Shown here piece after piece: positions 8,142-17,339 of a DNA stretch of 64,000 nucleotides. A model generated the notes under the pieces. The model was not told the origin of the DNA and did no database searches. It saw only the letters and a list, made by a program, of their open reading frames with translations. Both the position numbers and the translations under genes were made by a program. Each line of letters starts with the position of its first letter. Position 1 is the stretch's first letter. The stretch is from Kocuria subflava (GTDB taxonomy: Bacteria; Actinomycetota; Actinomycetes; Actinomycetales; Micrococcaceae): assembly GCF_012163155.1 (NCBI RefSeq), contig NZ_JAAVUN010000007.1:1-64000 (forward strand), in the 5' to 3' direction.

Positions 8142-9059
8142 GGTGCGCAGGGCGGAGACCCACTCGCGGGCCTGAGTGAAGGCCCCGTCCGTGTGATGCC
8201 CTGCAACGACGGCGGCCTTGCGGTCCGCCCGGGCGTAAGAGCCCAAGAACCGGGTGGTGGGACAGATCCGGCGCAGTCCCACCAGGGCCTCAGCCACGCG
8301 TTCGTCCTGGATGTGGCCGTCGATGTCCACGCTGAAGAAGTAGTCCCCCAAGTAGTTGCCCGTGGGACGAGATTCAATGCGGCTAAGGTTGACTCCGCGC
8401 GTGGAGAACTGCTCCAGGATTTCCATCAGCGCACCGGCACGGTCCGCCCACAAAGGAATCACCAGCGTGGTGCGGTCCGCCCCGGTGCGTTCCGGCAACG
8501 GGGCATCCGCGGAACCCAGATGCACAAAGCGGGTCACGGCCTGCGGGTTGTCCCCGATGTTCTCGGCCAGTACCGCCAGTTCGGGGTGAGCCGCGCTGAT
8601 GGTGGGTGCACAGATGGCGGCGTCATGCCCAACTGTCCCGGAACCACTCAACGCCAAGGCACCTGCCGCGGTGGAGGACGCTGGAATGTATTCCGCTTGC
8701 GGAATGTTTTCCTCGGTCCACTGACGCACCTGCGCCCAAGCGTGGGAATGGGTCGAGACCGCGCGAACCTCCCCCAGCGGCTTGGGTTCACGGGCCACCA
8801 GGTTGAAGCGGATGGGTACCAGCATTTCCGCCAGGATCCGCACTTCCGGACCTGCAGCCACGGCATCCAGCGTGGCGGAGACTCCCCCCTCCACGGAATT
8901 CTCAATGGGCACCACGGCGGATTTAGCACGACCCTCACGCAGGGCCGCCAACGCCGCCGGGACAGAGCTGACAGGAAGGTGGTCCGTTCCGTGGGGATCG
9001 ATCTGCAGCAGAGCGGCCTGGGTGAAGGTCCCGGAGGGACCCAGGTAGGCGATCGTCAT
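8136..9059 (-). CDS. pheA: Prephenate dehydratase
   Basis: This 307-residue cytoplasmic enzyme converts prephenate to phenylpyruvate in phenylalanine synthesis. It starts MTIAYLGPSGTFTQAAL. The catalytic domain covers about residues 1-180, and NSVEGGVSATLDA holds substrate-contact residues. A C-terminal ACT domain follows, with ESRPTGNYLGDYFFSVDIDG as the conserved ESRP phenylalanine-binding stretch, so feedback inhibition by phenylalanine is expected. It is a stand-alone enzyme without a chorismate mutase fusion, as in other actinobacteria. It lies 13 bases after a rhodanese gene on the same strand and probably shares its transcript. Confidence 0.96.
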   Translation of the reverse strand: MTIAYLGPSGTFTQAALLQIDPHGTDHLPVSSVPAALAALREGRAKSAVVPIENSVEGGVSATLDAVAAGPEVRILAEMLVPIRFNLVAREPKPLGEVRAVSTHSHAWAQVRQWTEENIPQAEYIPASSTAAGALALSGSGTVGHDAAICAPTISAAHPELAVLAENIGDNPQAVTRFVHLGSADAPLPERTGADRTTLVIPLWADRAGALMEILEQFSTRGVNLSRIESRPTGNYLGDYFFSVDIDGHIQDERVAEALVGLRRICPTTRFLGSYARADRKAAVVAGHHTDGAFTQAREWVSALRTQ

Positions 9060-9072
9060 GGGTGGTGGGCCG

Positions 9073-9408
9073 TCACTTCACGGTGGGTTCGGCGTCGGTC
9101 TCCGAGACCATGGGCTTGTCAGCATCAGCCCATGCACCCATGCCGCCCAGAACGTTGATGGGGTCGAATCCGGTGTTGGCCAGGAAGGCTGTGGCCTGCA
9201 GGGACCGTCCACCGGAGCGGCAGATCACGTAGACGTCCTCATCCACGGGCACCTCCCCGTAGCGCTCGGAGAGCTGGCCCAGGGGAATGTGCTGGGCCCC
9301 GTCAATGTGGCCGGCTTCCCATTCAAAATCCTCCCGCACGTCCAGGATCTTGGCGTCGGCGGGGATGTCCTCCACGGAGGTGTTGGGCAGGTTGTTGACG
9401 TTGTCCAC
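9073..9408 (-). CDS. Rhodanese-like domain protein
   Basis: A 111-residue single-domain rhodanese. AKILDVREDFEWEAGHIDGA is the standard N-terminal motif, and the catalytic Cys lies in YVICRSGGRSLQ, whose six-residue loop is typical of sulfurtransferases rather than phosphatases. It is cytoplasmic, with no signal peptide. A GAGGAGA sequence precedes the ATG. It is upstream of pheA in the same orientation with a 13-base gap, so co-transcription is likely although no functional link is evident. Confidence 0.88.
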   Translation of the reverse strand: MDNVNNLPNTSVEDIPADAKILDVREDFEWEAGHIDGAQHIPLGQLSERYGEVPVDEDVYVICRSGGRSLQATAFLANTGFDPINVLGGMGAWADADKPMVSETDAEPTVK

Positions 9409-9614
9409 GGTCTCTCCTCGTTGATGCTCATGGGTAGGAACTGTTCATACACGGCCGGTGCCCGCACCATGGCTGCGCGGGCGGTTTGGGCCACTAGAGT
9501 TCAGGCGGTCTGTTGTGTTGACCCCCAGGGTACGCACGGCAGCGCACCCGCAGTGACCACGAACACCGCACGTTGGCGCTTAGTCTGGTGACCAGTCCCC
9601 GTGAGGAGCCGACC

Positions 9615-9986
9615 ATGATCGAGAACAACGCGCACCTGAGCCCGTACACCCAGGTGTCGTTGATCTTCTCCGCCCTGGCCAATCCGGCGCGCTCGGCAAT
9701 CGTCCACCGGCTGACGGTCTCCCCGTGTTTTGTGGCTGAGCTGGTGGAGCACCTGGGCGTGGCCCAACCGTTGGTCTCCCAACACTTGAAGGTCCTGCGG
9801 CAGGCGCACTTGGTCTGCGCAGTCCGTCACGGTCGGCAGCACCGCTACGAACTCACGGATCAGCACGTCACCCACCTGTTCCTGGACGCCTTACAGCACA
9901 CCCAGGAACACTCCGACTCCACCGTTCCCGGATCGACCGACCCCGCAGACTCCGCAGAGCACAACGACGACGCCCCACTCACCTGA
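9615..9986 (+). CDS. ArsR/SmtB-family metal-sensing repressor
   Basis: A 123-residue winged-helix regulator. The DNA-binding part includes FVAELVEHLGVAQPLVSQHL, with the recognition helix after LVSQH. The last helix holds DQHVTHLFLDALQHTQEH, whose D, H(+2), H(+13) and E(+16) spacing equals the alpha-5 interprotomer zinc site of SmtB-type sensors; no CxC arsenic-type motif is present in helix 3. It is therefore probably a zinc- or related-metal-responsive repressor. The ATG at 9615 has GAGGAG twelve bases upstream. Its tail of about 25 residues is acidic. No efflux gene is adjacent, so its target is not visible. Confidence 0.85.
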   Translation: MIENNAHLSPYTQVSLIFSALANPARSAIVHRLTVSPCFVAELVEHLGVAQPLVSQHLKVLRQAHLVCAVRHGRQHRYELTDQHVTHLFLDALQHTQEHSDSTVPGSTDPADSAEHNDDAPLT

Positions 9987-10017
9987 CCCCCACCAGCACC
10001 CCCACCGTGGGGTCAGG
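9982..10017. terminator. Convergent terminator hairpin
   Basis: CCTGACCCCCAC at 9982-9993 pairs with GTGGGGTCAGG at 10007-10017, with a one-base bulge. It overlaps the ArsR stop codon and lies before the converging end of the UvrA-like gene. Confidence 0.65.
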
Positions 10018-10028
10018 AACTAAACCCG

Positions 10029-12443
10029 TCAGGCGTTGACGTATTCCGCCAAGTGTTGACCGGTGAGGGTTTCAGCGGAGTCCACCAGCTGAGCCGGGGT
10101 GCCCTGGAATACCACCCGTCCGCCGTCGCTACCGGCCCCCGGGCCCAAGTCGATGATCCAGTCCGCATGTGCCATGACCGCCTGGTGGTGTTCGATCACG
10201 ATCACCGATTTGCCCAAGTCCACCAACTTGTCCAACAGCGCCAACAACTGCTGGACATCCGCCAGGTGCAGGCCGGTGGTGGGCTCGTCCAGCACGTAGA
10301 TGCCGCCGGATTCCGCCATGTTGGTGGCCAGTTTCAACCGTTGGCGCTCGCCACCGGAGAGTGTGGTCAGTGGCTGGCCCAGGGTGATGTAGCCCAGTCC
10401 CACGTCATCCAGGCGCACCAGGATCTTGTGGGCTGCGGGAATCCGGGCCTCCTCCGATCCCTCCACGGAACCTGAGAAGAACTCCCGGGCCTGTGCCACG
10501 GACATGCCCAGGACCTCACTGACGTTCTTGGTCCCCAGCGTGTACTCCAACACGGCCGGCTGGAATCTCTTGCCTTCGCAGTCCTCACATTCGGTGGCCA
10601 CACCGGCCATCATGGCCAGGTCCGTGTAGATCACCCCGGCGCCCTTGCAGGTGGGACATGCCCCTTCAGAGTTGGCGCTGAACAGGGCGGGCTTGACCCC
10701 GTTGGCTTTGGCGAAGGCCTTGCGGATGGGCTCCAGCAGACCCGTGTACGTGGCCGGGTTGGACCGCCGGGATCCCTTGATGGCGGTCTGGTCAATGGCG
10801 ATCACCTGGGTGTCACCCGCGGCGTCGTTCAAGAATCCGTGGATCAGCGAACTCTTGCCGGATCCTGCAACACCGGTGACCACGGTGAGCACACCCAGGG
10901 GAACGTCCACGTCCACGCCGCGCAGGTTGTGCCGGTCAGCGCCCCGGATCTCAACCGCCCCCGTGGAAGTGCGCACCGATTCCTTCAACTGCACCCGGTC
11001 CCCCAGGTGCCGCCCGGTCAGGGTGTCGCTGGAGCGCAGCCCCTCCACGGAGCCTTCATACATCAGCTCACCACCGGCGGTTCCGGCCCGCGGCCCCAGG
11101 TCCACCACGTGATCGGCAATCAGGATGGTCTCCGGTTTGTGCTCCACCACCAGCACCGTGTTGCCCTTGTCCCGCAGCTGCAGCAGCAACTCGTTCATCC
11201 GCTGGATGTCATGCGGGTGCAGCCCCACGGTGGGCTCGTCGAACACGTAGGTCACATCCGTCAAGGGGGAGCCCAGATGCCGAATCATCTTGGTCCGCTG
11301 CGCCTCACCCCCGGACAACGACGACGACGACCGTTCCAACGCCAAGTACCCCAACCCGATCTGCACGAATGAATCCAACAGCTCGGTCAAGGAGGTCAGC
11401 AGCGGAGCCACGGAGGTGTCCCGGATGCCGCGGACCCATTCAGCCAGGTCACTGATCTGCATGGCACAGGCATCCGCAATGGAGATGCCGTTGATGGTGG
11501 AGGAACGCGCGGCCTGGTTCAGGCGGGTGCCCTGGCAGTCCGGGCAGGCCGTGAACGTGATGGCCCGGTCCACGAACGCGCGGATGTGGGACTGCAGGGA
11601 CTCCCGCTCCTTGGAGAGCATGGACTTCTGGATCCGCGGGATCACGCCCTCATAGGTCAGGTTGATGCCTTCCACCTTGATCTTGGTGGGTTCCCGGTAG
11701 AGCAGGTCGTGGAACTCCTGGTCGGTGAACTGCCCAATGGGCTTGCCCATGTCGAAGTAGCCGGAGCCACCGTAGATCCGCCCGTACCAGCCGTCCATCG
11801 AATAGCCGGGGACAATCAGGCCGCCGTCGTTCAACGATTTTTGGGCGTCGTAAATTGCGGTGAAGTCGAAGTCGGAGACTCGCCCCAGGCCCTCACAGGT
11901 GGGGCACATGCCACCCGTGATGCTGAACTCCCGGCGCTCCTTGACCTCTTTTCCGCCCTTGGTCACGGTCACGGCACCCTTGCCGCTGACGGTGGCCACG
12001 TTGAAGGAAAAGGCCTTGGCGGAGCCGATGTGCGGGGTGCCCAGCCGGGAGAAGAGGATGCGCAACATGGCATTGGCATCCGTCACGGTGCCCACGGTGG
12101 AGCGGACGTTGGCGCCCATACGCTCCTGATCCACAATGATCGCCGTCGTCAGCCCCTCCAGGAGGTCCACGTCCGGGCGGGCCAGGGTGGGCATGAAGCC
12201 TTGGACAAAGCTGCTGTAGGTCTCGTTGATCAACCGCTGGGACTCCGCGGCAATGGTGCCGAACACCAGGGAGCTCTTGCCTGAGCCAGAAACTCCGGTG
12301 AACACGGTCAGGCGGCGCTTGGGGATGGCGACGTCAATACCTTTGAGGTTGTTCTCCCGAGCTCCCTTGACCCGGATGTACTCGTGGCTGTCCGCGGAGC
12401 CGGCCGAGGCGGCCGTGGTCTGCGTGTTCACAGTGGGGCTCAA
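10029..12443 (-). CDS. UvrA-like ABC ATPase (drug-resistance/repair type)
   Basis: An 804-residue soluble twin-ABC ATPase of the short UvrA-like class, related to DrrC and UvrA2, rather than the roughly 950-residue canonical UvrA. Walker A motifs are GVSGSGKSSLVF (about residue 50) and GVAGSGKSSLIHG (about 525). Both signature motifs (SLSGGEAQRTKM and LSGGERQRLKLA) and both Walker B DEPT sequences are present. Zinc-finger cysteine pairs occur in GMCPTCEGLG, TACPDCQGTRLN, GACPTCKGAG and ECEDCEGKRF. The family acts in DNA-damage recognition or self-protection against intercalating drugs; which applies here cannot be told. It stands alone, with no membrane permease partner. Confidence 0.9.
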   Translation of the reverse strand: MSPTVNTQTTAASAGSADSHEYIRVKGARENNLKGIDVAIPKRRLTVFTGVSGSGKSSLVFGTIAAESQRLINETYSSFVQGFMPTLARPDVDLLEGLTTAIIVDQERMGANVRSTVGTVTDANAMLRILFSRLGTPHIGSAKAFSFNVATVSGKGAVTVTKGGKEVKERREFSITGGMCPTCEGLGRVSDFDFTAIYDAQKSLNDGGLIVPGYSMDGWYGRIYGGSGYFDMGKPIGQFTDQEFHDLLYREPTKIKVEGINLTYEGVIPRIQKSMLSKERESLQSHIRAFVDRAITFTACPDCQGTRLNQAARSSTINGISIADACAMQISDLAEWVRGIRDTSVAPLLTSLTELLDSFVQIGLGYLALERSSSSLSGGEAQRTKMIRHLGSPLTDVTYVFDEPTVGLHPHDIQRMNELLLQLRDKGNTVLVVEHKPETILIADHVVDLGPRAGTAGGELMYEGSVEGLRSSDTLTGRHLGDRVQLKESVRTSTGAVEIRGADRHNLRGVDVDVPLGVLTVVTGVAGSGKSSLIHGFLNDAAGDTQVIAIDQTAIKGSRRSNPATYTGLLEPIRKAFAKANGVKPALFSANSEGACPTCKGAGVIYTDLAMMAGVATECEDCEGKRFQPAVLEYTLGTKNVSEVLGMSVAQAREFFSGSVEGSEEARIPAAHKILVRLDDVGLGYITLGQPLTTLSGGERQRLKLATNMAESGGIYVLDEPTTGLHLADVQQLLALLDKLVDLGKSVIVIEHHQAVMAHADWIIDLGPGAGSDGGRVVFQGTPAQLVDSAETLTGQHLAEYVNA

Positions 12444-12583
12444 TCAAGTCTCCGTTCGTCACAACCGGGGCCCGCGGTGGTTCGTCACCTTGCTGACACA
12501 GATCGTCCCTAAGCTTCCGGCTCACACACTGTAGTTGGCGCCGGACGTTTTCATGACCGGTCAATCACACATCAGGAGGCACG

Positions 12584-14062
12584 GTGAGCACCTCGAGCGG
12601 CAGCACCGCGGGCCCGCAGCCCACATCCCCCGCCGGCCACGACCCCGCCGAGCACGACCGCGGTTTCAAAAAGGTCCTGGGCGGACTGGACGCCATTGTC
12701 CTGGGCTTTGGAGCCATGATCGGCTTTGGCTGGGTGATCCTCACCGGGGGTTGGATCAACGACGCCGGAACGTGGGGTGCCGTTCTGGCCATGCTGGCCG
12801 GTGGCGGGATCATGGCCGTGGTGGGCCTGGTCTATGGGGAGCTGGTGGCCTCCATGCCGGCAGCCGGTGGTGAGCACAACTACCTGATGCGTGGCATGGG
12901 TGCCCGGTGGGCCTTTGTGGGTTCCTGGGCCATCACGGTCGGCTACATCACCATCGTGGCCTTCGAGGCCGTGGCCGTCCCGCGCACCGTGGGCTACATC
13001 CTGCCCGGGGCCCTGGACCAGGTGAAGCTGTGGTCCGTGGCAGGTTCAGACGTCTATCTGGTCTGGGCCCTGGTGGGCACCGCGTGTGCGGTGATCATCA
13101 CGGGCATCAACATCCTGGGCGTCAAACAAGCCTCCGTGGTGCAGACCTTTGTGGTGCTGTTCCTGCTGATCATCGGGGCCATGATGGTGGTGGGGGCCTT
13201 CACCGGTGGTTCAGCTTCCAACATGGAACCCGCATTCACGGGAGGGCTCGGCGGATTTTTCCTGGTGCTGGTGGTGGTGCCGTTCCTGTTCGTGGGCTTT
13301 GACGTGATCCCGCAGGTCTCCGAGGAAATGAACATTCCTGCCAAGAAGCTGGGCGGGACGATCGTGATCTCGGTGATGATGGCAGCTGCCTGGTACGTGA
13401 TTGTTGTGCTGGCCACCTCGGCCTCTCTTCCGGCGGACCAACTGGTCGTGGCAGACATTGCCGTGGCTGATGCCATCGGTGCAGTGTTCCACTCCCAGGT
13501 TTTCGCCAACCTGCTGCTGGCAGGTGGTCTGGCCGGAATCCTGACCTCCTGGAACTCCTTGCTCATGGGTGCCAGCCGACTTCTGTGGGCACTCGGTGCC
13601 TCCCGCATGATCCCCACGTGGTTCGCCCGCATCCACCCCCGATTCGGAACCCCGGTGAACGCTTTGTTGTTCGTGGGCGTGATCTCTGCGGTGGCCCCGT
13701 TCTTCGGCGCGCAAATGCTGGGCTGGCTGGTGGATTCCGGGTCACCGTCGATTGTGATCGCCTACCTGATGGTCTCCATCGTGTTCGTGATTCTGCGCCG
13801 CCGCGAACCTGAGATGCCGCGTCCGTTCCGGATCGGTGGACGTGGACCCGGGGGGTTGGTGATCGGTGCACTGTCCATCGTTTTGACTGCCGCGTTGCTG
13901 TCCCTCTACATCCCCGGGATGCCGACCTCCTTGACCCTGCCGCCATACATCGTGTTCGCCCTGTGGTGGGTGTTGGGAGCCGTCTTCCTGTTCCGCATCC
14001 CGCGCGGCATCGGCCCCGGCCCGGATGCGGAAGAACGGTTGGTTGCCGCCAAACAGCGCTGA
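12584..14062 (+). CDS. APC-superfamily amino acid permease (possible GABA permease)
   Basis: A 492-residue polytopic membrane transporter with about 12 hydrophobic segments. LGGLDAIVLGFGAMIGFGWV is the first-helix motif of amino acid-polyamine-organocation carriers. LVPFLFVGFDVIPQVSEEMN-type helix 6 text and ILTSWNSLLMGASRLLWALG support the family. A GTG start follows CAGGAGG. It lies just upstream of gabD and gabT on the same strand, separated by a hairpin. From this position GABA or a related amine is an attractive substrate, but the permease sequence does not prove it. Confidence 0.85.
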   Translation: MSTSSGSTAGPQPTSPAGHDPAEHDRGFKKVLGGLDAIVLGFGAMIGFGWVILTGGWINDAGTWGAVLAMLAGGGIMAVVGLVYGELVASMPAAGGEHNYLMRGMGARWAFVGSWAITVGYITIVAFEAVAVPRTVGYILPGALDQVKLWSVAGSDVYLVWALVGTACAVIITGINILGVKQASVVQTFVVLFLLIIGAMMVVGAFTGGSASNMEPAFTGGLGGFFLVLVVVPFLFVGFDVIPQVSEEMNIPAKKLGGTIVISVMMAAAWYVIVVLATSASLPADQLVVADIAVADAIGAVFHSQVFANLLLAGGLAGILTSWNSLLMGASRLLWALGASRMIPTWFARIHPRFGTPVNALLFVGVISAVAPFFGAQMLGWLVDSGSPSIVIAYLMVSIVFVILRRREPEMPRPFRIGGRGPGGLVIGALSIVLTAALLSLYIPGMPTSLTLPPYIVFALWWVLGAVFLFRIPRGIGPGPDAEERLVAAKQR

Positions 14063-14086
14063 CCCGCACCCCACCCACGCCGAGCG

Positions 14087-14160
14087 GCGACTTGTGCCGC
14101 CCATGAGCGCTCATGGGCGGCCCAACTCACTGCTGGACGGAGGTCAGCGGAACAAGTCGC
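14087..14160. repeat. Long hairpin element downstream of the APC permease
   Basis: An outer pair GCGACTTGT/ACAAGTCGC (14087-14095 and 14152-14160) encloses a perfect 26-base palindrome at 14096-14121 built on CCGCCCATGAGCGCTCATGG, plus a 30-base single-stranded part. It lies 24 bases after the permease stop codon and may end that transcript before gabD. Confidence 0.75.
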
Positions 14161-14334
14161 GGCCCAGCGGCACGGAGTACTCCCGCGCCGTGCACTGAAG
14201 GCCAACTCCTCGGACCGTGAGGCCTGGTGCCGAGGCGGGCCGGGATGCCTACTATGAGCTGAACGTGCCGGGCATCACCGTGCCCGCCCATCCCCCAGGC
14301 TGCCGATGGAGACAGCCATGCAAAGGAGCCCCAC

Positions 14335-15846
14335 ATGGCTGAACACGCTGTTCTGGCAACCGGCAAGTCGTCCGTGACCGCCGAGCGCATTCAGGAGGTC
14401 CTGGATCGCACGCCCAAGGGTTTGCTGATCAACGGCCAGTGGAGGGAGGCATCGGACGGTGGGTCGTTCGACGTCGAAAATCCCGCCACCGGCGAGGTGC
14501 TGGCAACCCTGGCCTCCGCCACCCCGGAGGACGCTCAGGCTGCCATGGACGCTGCCGCGCAGGCGCAGGCCGACTGGGCCCGTACGGCCCCGCGCGAGCG
14601 CGCGGAAATCCTGCGCAGGGCCTTCGACCTGGTCCAGGAACGCCGGGATGATCTGGCGCTGCTGATGACGCTGGAGATGGGCAAGCCCCTGGCCGAGGCC
14701 AACGGCGAGGTCACCTACGGCGGCGAGTTCCTGCGGTGGTTCTCCGAGGAGGCCGTGCGGCATTACGGGCGCAATGCCTCCACCCCGGAGGGCAATCTGC
14801 AGATGGTGGTCCGGCACAAGCCTGTGGGGCCGTGCTATCTGATCACGCCGTGGAACTTCCCGCTGGCCATGGCCACCCGCAAGGTGGCCCCTGCTGTGGC
14901 GGCCGGTTGCACCATGGTGCTCAAATCCGCCAAGTTGACCCCGCTGACCTCCCAGTACTTTGCGCAGATCATGCTGGATGCGGGTCTGCCGGACGGGGTG
15001 CTCAACGTAGTGGCATCCACGTCCGCATCAGCGGTCTCCAAGCCGATCATGTCCGATCCGCGCCTGCGCAAGATCTCCTTCACGGGCTCCACCCCGGTGG
15101 GCAAACAACTGATGAAGGACGCTGCGGACAGCGTGCTGCGCACCTCCATGGAGCTGGGTGGCAACGGGCCGCTGCTGGTGTTCCAGGATGCGGACCTGGA
15201 CAAGGCCGTGGCCGGCGCCGTGGCCGCCAAGATGCGCAACATGGGTGAGGCCTGCACCGCAGCCAACCGGATCCTGGTGGAGGAATCCGTGGCGGAGGAG
15301 TTCACCTCACGGTTGGCGCAGAAGCTGTCCGAGCTGGCAGTGGGGGATGGCACCCTGGAGGACTCCACAGTGGGTCCCCTGGTGGACGCCAACGCCTTGG
15401 AATCCGTGACGGCCTTTGTGGACGACGCCGTGGCCAAGGGCGCCCGCGTGGTCACCGGTGGCCATCGGGTGGGTGAGAAGGGTTACTTCTACGCCCCCAC
15501 CGTGCTGGCTGATGTCCCGGAAGATGCCCGGGTTTCCTGCGAGGAGATCTTTGGCCCCGTGGCACCGGTGATCACCTTCACGGACGAGGACGACGCCGTG
15601 CGGATCGCCAACACCACCGAGCACGGCCTGGCCTCCTACGTGTTCACGGAGGACTACAAGCGTGCCTACCGGGTGGCGGACCGGATCGAATTCGGTTTGC
15701 TGGGTCTGAACCTGGGCGTGATCTCCAATGCGGCAGCACCGTTCGGCGGCGTCAAGCAGTCCGGCATCGGCCGGGAGGGTGGCTCCGAAGGCATCGAGGA
15801 ATACAGCATCGTGCAGTACATCGGCGTGGAGAACCACTGGGGCTGA
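14335..15846 (+). CDS. gabD: NAD(P)-dependent succinate-semialdehyde dehydrogenase
   Basis: This 503-residue aldehyde dehydrogenase oxidises succinate semialdehyde to succinate in GABA breakdown. Catalytic Glu lies in SMELGGNGPLLVFQDAD (about residue 272) and the nucleophilic Cys in NMGEACTAANRI (about residue 307). The NAD-binding PWNFPLAMATRKVAPA and FTGSTPVGK motifs are in place. The C-terminal NLGVISNAAAPFGGVKQSG and IGREGGSEGIEEY text is characteristic of the GabD branch. AAAGGAG precedes the ATG. It is followed by gabT after a hairpin-containing gap of 143 bases, which supports the assignment. Confidence 0.93.
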   Translation: MAEHAVLATGKSSVTAERIQEVLDRTPKGLLINGQWREASDGGSFDVENPATGEVLATLASATPEDAQAAMDAAAQAQADWARTAPRERAEILRRAFDLVQERRDDLALLMTLEMGKPLAEANGEVTYGGEFLRWFSEEAVRHYGRNASTPEGNLQMVVRHKPVGPCYLITPWNFPLAMATRKVAPAVAAGCTMVLKSAKLTPLTSQYFAQIMLDAGLPDGVLNVVASTSASAVSKPIMSDPRLRKISFTGSTPVGKQLMKDAADSVLRTSMELGGNGPLLVFQDADLDKAVAGAVAAKMRNMGEACTAANRILVEESVAEEFTSRLAQKLSELAVGDGTLEDSTVGPLVDANALESVTAFVDDAVAKGARVVTGGHRVGEKGYFYAPTVLADVPEDARVSCEEIFGPVAPVITFTDEDDAVRIANTTEHGLASYVFTEDYKRAYRVADRIEFGLLGLNLGVISNAAAPFGGVKQSGIGREGGSEGIEEYSIVQYIGVENHWG

Positions 15847-15856
15847 CAGCCGCACC

Positions 15857-15915
15857 CGTTTGTCAGGGAAATGACCGATTCCGCTCACGGAATTTGGCCA
15901 TTTCCCTGTCAAACG
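15857..15915. repeat. Long hairpin element between gabD and gabT
   Basis: CGTTTGTCAGGGAAATGACC and its complement GGCCATTTCCCTGTCAAACG pair with two mismatches, and an inner ATTCCG/CGGAAT pair surrounds the loop. It begins eleven bases after the gabD stop and may attenuate transcription into gabT. Confidence 0.75.
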
Positions 15916-15989
15916 CGAGTGGATCCACCCGGTTCCACCCGTGAGACCATGATCACAACATCGCAGCTTCATCCCAGGAAGGACCCCCA

Positions 15990-17339
15990 ATGACTGAGAT
16001 CCAGTACCGGCTCCCGCAGAAGCGTGAGATCGTCACCGACTTCCCGGGGCCCAAATCCCAGAAGTTGGCTGGGCGCCGGTCATCAGTCATCGCAGCCGGA
16101 GTGGTCTCCTCCGTTCCGGTGTACGCAGCGGATGTGGACGGCGGCGTCGTCGTGGATGTGGACGGCAACTCCCTGATCGACTTCGGTTCCGGAATTGCGG
16201 TGACCACCGTGGGAGGCTCCGCACCCAAGGTGGTGGAAAACGTCCAGCAGGCCGTGGAGCGCTTCACCCACACGTGCTTCATGGTGACCCCCTATGAGGG
16301 TTATGTGGAGCTGGCCGAGCGCCTTGCTGAGATCACACCCGGGGACCACGCCAAGAAGGTGGCGCTGTTCAACTCGGGGGCTGAAGCCGTGGAGAACGCG
16401 GTCAAGATCGCGCGTGTGGCAACGGGCCGGGACGCCATTGTGGTGTTTGACCACGCCTATCACGGGCGCACCAACGTGACCATGGCCATGACGGCCAAAA
16501 ACATGCCGTACAAGAACGGCTTTGGCCCGTTCGCCCCGGAGATCTACCGGGTTCCCGTCTCCTATCCGTTCCGCGACCCGCAGGGCATGGACGGCACTGA
16601 GGCCGCCCAGCGCGCTCTGGAGATGGTGGACAAGCAGGTGGGGGCTGAGAACGTGGCGGCCGTGGTGATTGAACCGATCCTGGGTGAGGGCGGGTTCATT
16701 GTCCCGGCGGACGGTTTCCTGCCGACTCTGGCGGATTGGTGCCAATCCAACGGCGCTCTTTTCGTGGCGGACGAGGTCCAGTCCGGCGTGGCCCGCACCG
16801 GCGAGTGGTTTGCCGTGGATCACGACGGTGTGGTGCCGGATTTGATGACCATGGCCAAGGGTGTGGCCGGTGGCATGCCGCTGTCCGCCGTGGTGGGACG
16901 GGCCGAGCTGCTGGACGCCGTGCACGGCGGTGGCCTGGGCGGCACTTACGGCGGCAACCCAGTGGCGTGCGCTGCCGCCATCGGCGCCCTGGACACCATT
17001 GAGGACTGGGATCTGAAGTCCCGGGCCAAGCACATTGAAGCCGTCATCCACGCATCCCTTGACTCCCTGGTGGAGAGTACGGACGTGGTGGGTGAAATCC
17101 GCGGGCGCGGGGCCATGATCGCCCTGGAATTCGTGAAGCCCGGCGGGAAGCAACCCCATCCGGAACTGGCCAAGGCCGTGGCCACCGAATGTCTCCAACA
17201 GGGTCTGATCATCCTGACCTGCGGCACGTACGGGAACATCGTCCGACTTCTGCCGCCGCTGACCATCACGGACGATCTTCTGTGTGAGGGCTTGGAGGTC
17301 TTCTCAGATGCAATCGTCAAACACGAACAATCACATTGA
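15990..17339 (+). CDS. gabT: 4-aminobutyrate aminotransferase
   Basis: A 449-residue PLP-dependent class III aminotransferase that transfers the amino group of GABA to 2-oxoglutarate. FNSGAEAVENAVKIAR contacts the cofactor phosphate, DHAYHGRTNVTMAMT is the conserved HGRT segment, FVADEVQSGVARTG holds the PLP-binding Asp, and Lys in TMAKGVAGGMPLSAVVG (about residue 290) is the Schiff-base lysine. It starts with an ATG behind AGGAAGG. Its last 32 bases overlap the amidase start, so the two are translationally coupled. With gabD and the APC permease it forms a GABA-use cluster. Confidence 0.95.
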   Translation: MTEIQYRLPQKREIVTDFPGPKSQKLAGRRSSVIAAGVVSSVPVYAADVDGGVVVDVDGNSLIDFGSGIAVTTVGGSAPKVVENVQQAVERFTHTCFMVTPYEGYVELAERLAEITPGDHAKKVALFNSGAEAVENAVKIARVATGRDAIVVFDHAYHGRTNVTMAMTAKNMPYKNGFGPFAPEIYRVPVSYPFRDPQGMDGTEAAQRALEMVDKQVGAENVAAVVIEPILGEGGFIVPADGFLPTLADWCQSNGALFVADEVQSGVARTGEWFAVDHDGVVPDLMTMAKGVAGGMPLSAVVGRAELLDAVHGGGLGGTYGGNPVACAAAIGALDTIEDWDLKSRAKHIEAVIHASLDSLVESTDVVGEIRGRGAMIALEFVKPGGKQPHPELAKAVATECLQQGLIILTCGTYGNIVRLLPPLTITDDLLCEGLEVFSDAIVKHEQSH

